Part shown: piece after piece, positions 1 through 6,075 of the stretch
How positions within the stretch are numbered: the stretch's first letter is position 1
How the letters are laid out: every line of letters starts with the position of its first letter
NCBI GenBank assembly: GCA_026785815.1
Contig: JAJAZH010000346.1
Location: 1 to 16,730, forward strand
DNA from: Ramlibacter sp.
Lineage (GTDB): Bacteria; Pseudomonadota; Gammaproteobacteria; Burkholderiales; Burkholderiaceae_C
Length of the DNA: 16,730 nucleotides
Reading direction: 5' to 3'
Program-made: the position numbers and the translations under genes
The notes under the pieces: generated by a model
Database searches by the model: none
Seen by the model: only the letters and a program-made list of their open reading frames with translations
What the model was told of the DNA's origin: nothing

Positions 1-188
1 GAAGCCAGCAGCGCGCGATCGAGTCCCAGCTGGTCCACCAACTTGGTGTTCAGGCCAACCAGAGCCGGCGCGGGCAGGGGCGTCGGGAGCAGGTCGGTGT
101 GGAAAGCGGATCCCAGCGCGGCGAAGCCGTTGCGCCAGGCCAGGCCAGTGTCCAGGGCCGATGCCTGCGGCTCGAGGAGTTCGTTCAT
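1..188 (-). CDS. selO: SelO/YdiU family protein, N-terminal fragment (runs off the window)
   Basis: This is the first 62 codons of a minus-strand gene cut by the left edge of the window. It starts at ATG 188-186 (MNELLEPQ...), with a GGGAGA element on the minus strand about 11 nt upstream. The stretch FHTDLLPTPLPAPALVGLN followed by LVDQLGLD matches the conserved N-terminus of SelO/YdiU proteins, where F/Y-T-x-L-x-P-x-P-L-x-x-P-x-L-V-x-x-N leads into a L-G-L-D motif. Family knowledge: SelO is a pseudokinase that transfers AMP to protein hydroxyl groups and is linked to redox stress. The kinase-like core and catalytic residues lie outside the window, so activity cannot be judged. The gene is divergent from the signalling block and probably unrelated to it. 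The family call rests on a short fragment, but the motif is distinctive. Confidence 0.82.
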   Translation of the reverse strand, partial: MNELLEPQASALDTGLAWRNGFAALGSAFHTDLLPTPLPAPALVGLNTKLVDQLGLDRALLA

Positions 189-315
189 ATCCCCATTCTC
201 CCGCGCCGCGGACTGGCGCGCGGGGACAAGGTCATGGGCGGCGCCTTGAGAAGGTGCTTGAGAAAATCACCTAAGCCAAAAACGCCATTACAGCCGTGAA
301 ATCAAGTTTCAGGGG

Positions 316-345
316 TTAACAAAAACTCACTTCCGGCCTAATAAT
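316..345 (+). promoter_or_regulatory. Candidate sigma-70 promoter for the signalling operon
   Basis: A -35-like TTAACA (316-321) and a -10-like AATAAT (340-345) each match consensus at five of six positions and are separated by 18 bp. They lie in the only AT-rich part of the gap, about 70 bp before the ATG at 413, and are followed by a GTTTAAAC palindrome (347-354). The position suits transcription of the synthase, kinase and receiver-kinase genes as one unit. This is a sequence match only. Confidence 0.4.
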
Positions 346-398
346 TGTTTAAACAGCGTAACGGCCGATGGAGCCGAAAGCTTTCACCGACTGCTGTC

Positions 399-405
399 AG
401 GGGGA
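399..405 (+). promoter_or_regulatory. Ribosome-binding site that fixes the synthase-like start at 413
   Basis: AGGGGGA lies 7 nt before ATG 413. The in-frame ATG at 368, 15 codons upstream, has no purine-rich element in front of it, so 413 is the preferred start. Confidence 0.6.
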
Positions 406-412
406 CCAATCC

Positions 413-715
413 ATGAGCATCTCAGCCAGTGCCAGTGCCAATTTCCAGGCTGCCAGCGCAGCTGCATTTTCGCCGATGCTGTTGACGGGCATTGCAGCAC
501 CTCTGCTCCCGCTGGAGGATCCGGTTGCACCGTCCCGGGCCGATGCCCGCATCGACCTGCCGCTGGACGAACTGAGCTTTCGCCACCTGCAGGGCGCTGA
601 CCAGATCGGCAGCATCGTTCACCTGCGCAAGGAAATCCAGTTGCCAGCAGCCGCCGTGGCCGACCCGGTGTCTTTTGCCGCCCGCGAAAAAAAAGAGACG
701 AGGCGAGTTTCGTAG
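413..715 (+). CDS. 5' part of a FeeM/LuxI-like N-acyltransferase (GNAT fold), frame-shifted
   Basis: This frame encodes 100 aa, beginning MSISASASANF, and ends at a TAG just after an A8 run. Residues 1-50 are low-complexity Ala/Ser/Pro-rich sequence. From residue 51 (LDELSFRHLQ) it becomes conserved-looking, with a HLRKEI segment (70-75) where LuxI and FeeM proteins carry their N-terminal conserved arginine, then LPAAAVADP and EKK. The natural continuation (RDEASF, then IGTIRLIPM) lies in the -1 frame, so 413-715 and 757-1188 appear to be two halves of one gene. A -1 shift at the A run gives a single protein of about 258 aa, near the usual FeeM size. The last six residues before the TAG are out-of-frame sequence. 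Family knowledge: such enzymes make N-acyl amino acids or acyl-homoserine lactones from acyl-ACP or acyl-CoA. Whether this one is active, frameshift-regulated or dead is not known. Confidence 0.6.
   Translation: MSISASASANFQAASAAAFSPMLLTGIAAPLLPLEDPVAPSRADARIDLPLDELSFRHLQGADQIGSIVHLRKEIQLPAAAVADPVSFAAREKKETRRVS
687..694 (+). other. A8 homopolymer at the frameshift (in-frame A AAA AAA slippery heptamer)
   Basis: Eight A's span 687-694. In the frame that starts at 413 the codons read GAA AAA AAA GAG, so 688-694 forms an A-AAA-AAA heptamer in the register needed for -1 slippage. After a -1 shift the next codons are AGA GAC GAG (Arg-Asp-Glu), which restores the conserved-looking continuation. 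One extra A (A9) would restore the frame in the DNA itself. A GC palindrome (GCGGCGCCGC) lies about 40 nt downstream, too far for a typical stimulatory stem. No clear Shine-Dalgarno stimulator lies just upstream. Programmed slippage, a mutation and a base-calling error are all possible. Confidence 0.6.
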
Positions 716-756
716 CTGCTTTTGAGTGGTGCGGCGCCGCGATAGGCACAATCCGG

Positions 757-1188
757 TTGATTCCGATGGACCAGGGCCTGGCGCCCTGCGAAGCCTTGCT
801 CGATGGCCAGTCAGTTCTCCCTGCGCACTGCTACAACGCGAGCTGGGAGGTGGGGCGCCTGGTCCTTGCGCCCGAGTACCGGGCCGGCCCGGAAGTCCTC
901 AAACGCTGCCTGTTCGTGACCTTGCTGCATCTGCTGCGTACCACGGAGATCGAGAACGTGTTCGCCGTCTGCACGCCGGTGCTGGCCCGCCTCTACCGCC
1001 GGCTGGGGTGCTCCGTGATCATCAAGGAGGCCTGCGCTGGCGCCGACCAGTCGCTGTCTCTGATCCACGGCAAGGCGTCCACGGTGTTGCTGGCCCTGGC
1101 CAGCAACGAGGAAGAAAAACTGCTCGCCGAATGTGAACTGGCCGGGCTGCGCCAGCGGGAGCCGGCGCTGGAGCTGGAGGCGAGCTGA
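757..1188 (+). CDS. 3' part of the FeeM/LuxI-like N-acyltransferase (GNAT fold), -1 frame
   Basis: This part has 143 codons if read from TTG 757, but the frame is open upstream to the A8 run and the sequence RDEASFVAAFEWCGAAIGTI (694-753) clearly belongs to the protein. The TTG has no ribosome-binding site and would cut through a conserved beta strand, so independent initiation is unlikely. Visible features are IGTIRLIPM, WEVGRLVLAPEYR (the E-x-G-R-L-V-x-x-P-x-Y-R pattern typical of FeeM and autoinducer synthases), and LARLYRRLGC, a GNAT C-terminal helix pattern. The stop TGA (1186-1188) overlaps the kinase ATG (1188-1190) by one base, which indicates translational coupling. That makes it odd for this frame to go untranslated. 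A general acetyltransferase is the main alternative. The substrate cannot be told from sequence. Confidence 0.62.
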   Translation: MIPMDQGLAPCEALLDGQSVLPAHCYNASWEVGRLVLAPEYRAGPEVLKRCLFVTLLHLLRTTEIENVFAVCTPVLARLYRRLGCSVIIKEACAGADQSLSLIHGKASTVLLALASNEEEKLLAECELAGLRQREPALELEAS

Positions 1189-3698
1189 TGGATCTCTGGC
1201 GGGGACTGTTCGAGCACTACCGGAACTATCACGCCTATGGCCCGTCGCGCCTGAAATACGTCGGCTACGTCGGTGCGGTGTCCACCGCGCTGTTCTATTT
1301 CGTGCGCTTCACCCGGCCGGGCGCCCACATCACCGACGACCTGCTGCTGCGGTCGGTCGCCCTGGTCCTGTACCTCGGGCTCGCATTCAAGGAGCAGTGG
1401 CCGGAACACCTCAAGCGCCATTACATCGGCTACTCGTACTTCGTGATCCTTACCTGCCTGCCGTGCTTCACGGTCTACACCGCACTGCAGCGCGGTGGCG
1501 GGATGCCGGCGATCTCCAACTCCTTCATCATCCTGTCGTTCCTGGTGCTGGTGACGGACTGGCGCAATACGCTGGCGATGCTGGCCGTCGGGACCGCCGT
1601 GGCCGCGTCCTTCTACTACGTCACCAGTCCGGCGCCACGGATCCCGCTGGACCTGATCGCCCAGTTGCCGGCCTATGCCCTGATCGTGATCGGCGGCAAC
1701 CTGTTCAAGTTCTCCACCGAACAGATCGACGCCGAACGCAAGCTGCGCGCGACCCAGGCGCTGGCCGGATCGATCGCCCACGAGATGCGCAACCCGCTCA
1801 GCCAGATCCGTTACAACCTGGACCGGATGCAGCAGGCGTTGCCGCAACCAAGCACCAAGCCCGAGCCGCAGACCCTGAGCGTTAACCAGGTGGACGCGCT
1901 GTACCGGCACCTGGCGGAAAGCGAGATCGCTGTCACTCGTGGCCTGCAGGTGATCGCGATGACGCTGGACGAGGTCAGCGCCAAGCCGCTCGACAGCGCG
2001 TCGTTCTCCTTCCTGTCGGCGGCCGACGCCAGTCGCAAGGCGGTCCGGGAATACGGCTACGAGAACGAGCTGGACCGGGATCGGATCCGGGTCGAGGTGG
2101 TCGAGGATTTCAGCTTCCGGGGCGACGAAACGGCGTATTTGTTCGTGCTGTTCAACCTGATCAAGAACGCCTTGTACTACCTGCCCCTGCGCGAGGATGG
2201 CCGGGTCACGATCACCATCGAGCGGCAAGAGGTGCGGGTCCATGACAACGGCCCGGGTGTGCCGCCGGACGTCCTGGCGCGGATGTTCGAACCCTTCCGC
2301 TCGGCCGGAAAGTCAGGGGGCACCGGCCTGGGCCTGGCTTATTGCCAGCGCGTGATGCGGGCATTCGGTGGGCAGATCAGCTGCCAGTCGGTGCCGGGCG
2401 AATTCACCCAGTTCACGATGCGGTTGCCGCCGGTCAGCGCACTGGAAGCCCAGCAACACGGCGCCGCTGCCCTGAACCAGGCCCGGGACACCTTCCGCGG
2501 CAAACGCCTTTTGCTGGTGGACGACGACGAGGCGCTGCGGGCGACGACCCGTCACAAGCTGCGGGTGCTGGAAGCGCAGGTCGACGAAGCTGGCGACGGT
2601 GGCCAGGCGCTGGCCCTGCTGCGGCGGCAGCGCTACGACCTGCTGGTGCTGGACCTGAACATGCCGGTGCTGGATGGCTACGCGGTCGCCGAACGGATCC
2701 GGCAGGGCGAAGTGCCAGCCAACCGGGACGTCTGCATCGTTGCCTACACCAGCGAGCCGGCCCACCTGGCCAGCGTCAAGACCCACAAGGCTGGCATGGA
2801 CGGCTTCGTTTCCAAGCCGTGCGACCAGTTGCCGCTGGTGCAGGCGCTGGTCCATGCGAACAGTCACCGGGCGATCCGGGGCCGCCCCGAAGAAGCCTTG
2901 CTGGCGGGGCGCCAGGTGCTGCTGGCGGACGACAATCCCTACAACCGCAAGGCCATGGCGGCCTACCTGAATCAGGTCGGCGCCAAGGTCACCGAAGCCG
3001 CCCATGGCGCGGCGGTGCTGGAACTGCTGGGCCGGCGCAGCGACTGGGACGCCGTCCTGATGGACATCAACATGCCGGGCATGAGCGGCCTGGAAGCGGC
3101 GCGGGCGATCCGCCAGAGCACCCTGGCCGGCCGCAACGTGCCGATCATCGCCCTGACGGCGCACTCCGATGAAGCCACGGTTGCGGCCGCCCAGGCCGCC
3201 GGGATGAATGCCTTTCTGACCAAGCCGGTCGACGCGTTCGTGCTCTACGACAAGCTGCGCCAGCTGGTCGCGCCCGGCCCGGCAGCGTCGGCCCCGGCGC
3301 CGCTGGCTGCGACGCCCGGTGCGGCGGGTCCGGCCGGCACGGCGGACCTGCTCGACCTGAAGCGGCTGGAAAGCTATCGGCGCATCGGGATGCTCGAAGA
3401 ACTGCTGAACGACTACTTTCCGGAGGCGGCGCGCCTGATCGACAAGCTGGAGGCAGCGGCCGGACGCCGTGACCTCGCCGAAGGGCTCGAGGCGCTGCAT
3501 TCGCTGCTCGGCATGAGTGGCGAAGCCGGCGCGGCGGCCCTGCATCAGCTGGTGCGCCGCATCTACGTGCCGATGGTGGAGGAGCACCGATGGCCGGCCG
3601 CCGACGGCTGGCTGGAGCAGATCCGGGCGCTGGCGCTGAAAACCGACGCGGCTCTGGTCGCGTACGGTCGCGAGCAGGCCAGGGCGCAAGTCATCTAG
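1188..3698 (+). CDS. CqsS/LqsS-like hybrid histidine kinase (6TM-HK-REC-REC-Hpt)
   Basis: This 836-aa membrane sensor kinase has six hydrophobic segments in the first ~175 residues (about 25-41, 52-67, 80-98, 107-122, 128-145, 154-172) and no large periplasmic domain. The HisKA motif SIAHEMRNPLSQIRYNLD follows, with phospho-acceptor H198. The HATPase domain shows an N box (FNLIKNALYYL, about 322-332), a G1 box (HDNGPG, 352-357) and GGTGLGLAYC. Two receivers follow: DDD at 445-447 with acceptor D489 (LDLNMP), and DD near 583 with acceptor D626 (MDINMP). A C-terminal Hpt-like domain has H771 in EALHSLLGMSG. A compact six-helix sensor followed at once by HisKA resembles CqsS and LqsS receptors for alpha-hydroxyketone autoinducers, although classical CqsS has only one receiver. 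Coupling to the upstream synthase-like gene suggests it may sense that enzyme's product; this is inference. All phosphorelay residues appear intact. Confidence 0.85.
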   Translation: MDLWRGLFEHYRNYHAYGPSRLKYVGYVGAVSTALFYFVRFTRPGAHITDDLLLRSVALVLYLGLAFKEQWPEHLKRHYIGYSYFVILTCLPCFTVYTALQRGGGMPAISNSFIILSFLVLVTDWRNTLAMLAVGTAVAASFYYVTSPAPRIPLDLIAQLPAYALIVIGGNLFKFSTEQIDAERKLRATQALAGSIAHEMRNPLSQIRYNLDRMQQALPQPSTKPEPQTLSVNQVDALYRHLAESEIAVTRGLQVIAMTLDEVSAKPLDSASFSFLSAADASRKAVREYGYENELDRDRIRVEVVEDFSFRGDETAYLFVLFNLIKNALYYLPLREDGRVTITIERQEVRVHDNGPGVPPDVLARMFEPFRSAGKSGGTGLGLAYCQRVMRAFGGQISCQSVPGEFTQFTMRLPPVSALEAQQHGAAALNQARDTFRGKRLLLVDDDEALRATTRHKLRVLEAQVDEAGDGGQALALLRRQRYDLLVLDLNMPVLDGYAVAERIRQGEVPANRDVCIVAYTSEPAHLASVKTHKAGMDGFVSKPCDQLPLVQALVHANSHRAIRGRPEEALLAGRQVLLADDNPYNRKAMAAYLNQVGAKVTEAAHGAAVLELLGRRSDWDAVLMDINMPGMSGLEAARAIRQSTLAGRNVPIIALTAHSDEATVAAAQAAGMNAFLTKPVDAFVLYDKLRQLVAPGPAASAPAPLAATPGAAGPAGTADLLDLKRLESYRRIGMLEELLNDYFPEAARLIDKLEAAAGRRDLAEGLEALHSLLGMSGEAGAAALHQLVRRIYVPMVEEHRWPAADGWLEQIRALALKTDAALVAYGREQARAQVI

Positions 3699-3710
3699 GG
3701 AAGTCCGGAC

Positions 3711-4880
3711 ATGCTGCCACCCGACGCGCCGAGCGAAGCGCGCTCCATCCTGTTCGTCGACGACGAGGCGACTTCGCGCAAATGGTTTGCGCTGACGTTC
3801 GGCGACGAATTCACGGTCGTGACGGCCTCTGGCGTCGGCGAAGCGCTGGCCCTGCTCAGCCGGCGCGGCCAGGAGTTCGCAGTGCTGGTGACCGACTACC
3901 GGATGCCAGAGCAGGATGGCATGAACCTGCTGCGCGCCGTCCAGCGCGATTTCCGCCACCTGGTGCGCTTGCTGGCAACGGCCTACGCCGAAAAGGATGT
4001 CGCCATCGCCGCCGTCAACCAGGGCAAGGTGCTGCGGATCCTGGAAAAGCCGCTGGACGAAGCGCCAACCCGCGAAGCCCTGCGCGAAGCGCTGGCTTTG
4101 CATCGCTCGCAGGCGCTGGAGCGCGCTCTGAACGAGGGCCGGGTGGCCGCGATGCGCGAGACCCTCGGCTTCCTGGCCCACGAGCTGAACACGCCGCTGG
4201 CGACGGTGCGCGGATTCGTCAACGCGGTGGCCGTCCGGCACCAACCGCCGGCGCCGGGCAGCCCGCCCGGAATAGTGCAGTTCGCCGAGGACCATCCCGG
4301 CCAGTTGCTGGCGGCACTGGAAAGCGCCGAGCGGCGCGCCCTCTACTGCCAGTCGCTGGTTTCCACCTTCGTCCAGTCGGCGCGCGATGCCTATCCCGGC
4401 GCGCCGACCCAGACAGTCAGCGCCGCCGCCCTGGTGCGCAGCCTGCTCGATGAATTCCCGTTCGAACACGACGAGCGGTCCTGGGTCGACAGCGAGCTGG
4501 CCGATGACTTTTCGCTGCCTGGCCGGCGCGACCTGCTGTATCTCGTGCTGTGCACCCTGACCAAGAACGCTCTGCAGGTGCTGCGCGGGCGCAGCCATCC
4601 GAAATTGCGGATCGAACTGGGCGTGGACGCGGCGACCCGCGGACCGGCACGGCCCTGGATCCGCTTTGTCGACAACGGCCCTGGCATCGCGCCGGACGTG
4701 CTGGCGCGGCTGACCAAGGAACCGGTGACGACCCGGGCCCATGTCGGCGGCAACGGGATGGGCCTGATGTTCTGCGTTCGGGTCATGCAGTCGATCGGCG
4801 GGTCGATCGAGATCGAGTCGCAGCCGGGCGCCGGCGCTGCGGTCTGGCTCTACTTCACGCCCTACCGGCCGGCGCGCTGA
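3711..4880 (+). CDS. Response regulator-histidine kinase (REC-HK), soluble
   Basis: This 389-aa protein starts with a receiver domain (FVDDE at 15-19, phospho-acceptor D62 in VTDYRMP, T90, and K113 in EKP). It continues through a short helical linker into HisKA (FLAHELNTPLATVRGF, H157) and a HATPase domain (TLTKNAL N box, VDNGPGIAPDVL G1 box, GGNGMGLMFC G2 box). No transmembrane segment or DNA-binding domain is visible. The start is 12 bp after the kinase stop, behind an AGGGAAG site. The order REC then HK means its kinase activity is probably gated by phosphorylation, plausibly from the Hpt domain of the upstream hybrid kinase. The final partner is not encoded here. The 3' end overlaps the opposite-strand AraC gene by 19 bp. 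Confidence 0.83.
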   Translation: MLPPDAPSEARSILFVDDEATSRKWFALTFGDEFTVVTASGVGEALALLSRRGQEFAVLVTDYRMPEQDGMNLLRAVQRDFRHLVRLLATAYAEKDVAIAAVNQGKVLRILEKPLDEAPTREALREALALHRSQALERALNEGRVAAMRETLGFLAHELNTPLATVRGFVNAVAVRHQPPAPGSPPGIVQFAEDHPGQLLAALESAERRALYCQSLVSTFVQSARDAYPGAPTQTVSAAALVRSLLDEFPFEHDERSWVDSELADDFSLPGRRDLLYLVLCTLTKNALQVLRGRSHPKLRIELGVDAATRGPARPWIRFVDNGPGIAPDVLARLTKEPVTTRAHVGGNGMGLMFCVRVMQSIGGSIEIESQPGAGAAVWLYFTPYRPAR

Positions 4881-5929
4881 TCCGTGCGCCTGGGCGCGGC
4901 CCCCTGCGGATGCAGGTCGGGGCCGTGGTGCAGGCGGTAGTCCGCCGCAATCGCGCCGAACCAGCGCTTGCAGGCGGCGTCGAGCTCAGCCTCGTCCGGC
5001 AAGCCGACCCGTTGCGGAATCTGGGCCAGCGGACAGTCCGATCCGGCGAGGTAGGCATGCGCGAGTTCGCGCTGCACCCGGTCCTGCAGGGCCTGGAGGG
5101 TGGTCCGCTCGCCTCGAAGCTGACGCACCAGCATCGCCTCGCTCAGTCCGATCCCGGCGGCGATCGACGCCGCTTGTGGCTCCGGATTCAGCAGTCGGCG
5201 GACCATCGCCTGGCTGACCCGGAAGCTGGTGCGACCGCTGCCCGATGCGGCCAGCAGCGCTTCCAGCACCCTTTCCTCCAGCGCCTGCAGCGACGGGTTG
5301 CTGGCGATCACGGGCAGCAGCAGGTCGTCGCCCGCCAGCAGGATCCGGTTGGCGGGCCGGTCGAAGCGTAGCGGACACTGGAACGCCATCCGGTGCCGGT
5401 GCGCGTCGGCCGGTTCCGGGAACACCAGATCGACTGCCAGCGGCCGCAGCGGGCGGCGGGTGGCGCGCTGGGCCACCAGCAGGATCGACAGCAAGCCGTA
5501 TTCGTAGCGCTGGCGCGGCAGCGTCGGGTCATTGCCGTGGATGAGAGTGATCCACGCATCCGGGTGCTCGCGCTCGAGCGTGAACGCGGATGCGTCATGG
5601 GTCAGTGCCGAGTAATGCGCATGACGCTCCAGCAGCGACCCGAGGTTGGTCTCCGCTCCCACCCAGGCCGCAGCCAGTTCCAGGTCGATGAAGCGGCCGG
5701 CGAGGTCCCGGTCCAGCCCGAGCGTCTCCTGTCCGCTGGCCTCGACCGCCAGCTGCCACAGCCGGTTCATCTGTTCCAGGTCCAGTCGGCCCTGGTGCCG
5801 CTCGAGCAATGCCGGATCGATGCCGGCTGCTGTCAGCAGGGGCGAGGTTTCCACTCCCTGGGATGCGAACAGGCGCAGCACCCCCTTGACCCATGCGGCG
5901 GAACTGGTGATTGGAACTGCACTCACCAT
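4862..5929 (-). CDS. AraC-family transcriptional regulator (OruR/ArgR-type)
   Basis: This 355-aa protein starts at ATG 5929-5927 (MVSAVPITSS); longer starts are possible but add non-conserved sequence. Residues about 10-200 resemble the arabinose-binding-like domain found in OruR-type AraC regulators (AAGIDPALLERHQGRLDLEQ early; YEYGLLSILL and VDLVFPEPADAHRH later). The C-terminal ~100 residues form the AraC DNA-binding region: ASIAAGIGLSEAMLVRQLRG, LQALQDRVQRELAHAYL, and a second helix-turn-helix ending CKRWFGAIAADYR. The second helix-turn-helix is divergent, with RVGLPDEAELDAA where most relatives have LGFSDxSAFSRAF. The gene is divergent from the acyl-CoA ligase, so it likely controls the ligase and transport genes in response to the pathway's acid or CoA ester. 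That role is inferred from position. Confidence 0.83.
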   Translation of the reverse strand: MVSAVPITSSAAWVKGVLRLFASQGVETSPLLTAAGIDPALLERHQGRLDLEQMNRLWQLAVEASGQETLGLDRDLAGRFIDLELAAAWVGAETNLGSLLERHAHYSALTHDASAFTLEREHPDAWITLIHGNDPTLPRQRYEYGLLSILLVAQRATRRPLRPLAVDLVFPEPADAHRHRMAFQCPLRFDRPANRILLAGDDLLLPVIASNPSLQALEERVLEALLAASGSGRTSFRVSQAMVRRLLNPEPQAASIAAGIGLSEAMLVRQLRGERTTLQALQDRVQRELAHAYLAGSDCPLAQIPQRVGLPDEAELDAACKRWFGAIAADYRLHHGPDLHPQGAAPRRTDQRAGR

Positions 5930-6007
5930 TGCATTCCAATCCAATCGGCCGCCCGCCGCAAGGACTCCCGCATGAAGCGTGGGGCATCTCGCGAACGAAA
6001 CGCGGGA

Positions 6008-6020
6008 CGACGCAGCGTCG
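6008..6020. promoter_or_regulatory. Short palindrome in the araC-type/ligase divergent region
   Basis: CGACGC-A-GCGTCG is a perfect 6-bp inverted repeat around one base, in the 146-bp gap between the divergent regulator and ligase starts. It could be an operator, but AraC proteins usually bind direct repeats and GC-rich DNA makes such palindromes common by chance. Confidence 0.2.
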
Positions 6021-6075
6021 GGCGGCGCTCGCATTCACAATCCGAAGATCGCCATTGCGAAAAAAGGAGCACTCC

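Larger units (their letters stand above)
189..412. other. Divergent intergenic region between selO and the signalling block
   Basis: This 224-bp gap separates the selO start from the plus-strand synthase-like gene. Short overlapping frames exist here but lack ribosome-binding sites and recognisable products. It contains a direct repeat of CTTGAGAA (245-252 and 257-264), an AGGTG/CACCT inverted repeat (252-256 with 268-272), and an AT-rich stretch around 316-354 that holds the best promoter candidate. I see no RNA gene. Confidence 0.6.

Noticed and set aside
368..412. Upstream ATG at 368 as the synthase-like start
   Set aside because: No Shine-Dalgarno before it, while ATG 413 has AGGGGGA at good spacing.
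757..759. TTG 757 as an independent start for the downstream half
   Set aside because: No ribosome-binding site, and it would cut into the IGTIRLIPM strand; a shift at the A8 run explains the reading better.
1745..1860. Hybrid kinase as a plain nitrogen- or redox-sensing kinase
   Set aside because: No PAS, GAF or Cache domain is visible; a six-helix sensor directly before HisKA fits the CqsS/LqsS type better, though this remains a resemblance.
993..2243. Minus-strand open frame of 416 codons
   Set aside because: Shadow of the hybrid-kinase sensor and HK region; composition and lack of motifs argue against coding.
2313..4742. Minus-strand open frame of 809 codons across the kinase genes
   Set aside because: Same shadow effect; the product has no recognisable domain and runs across two real genes.
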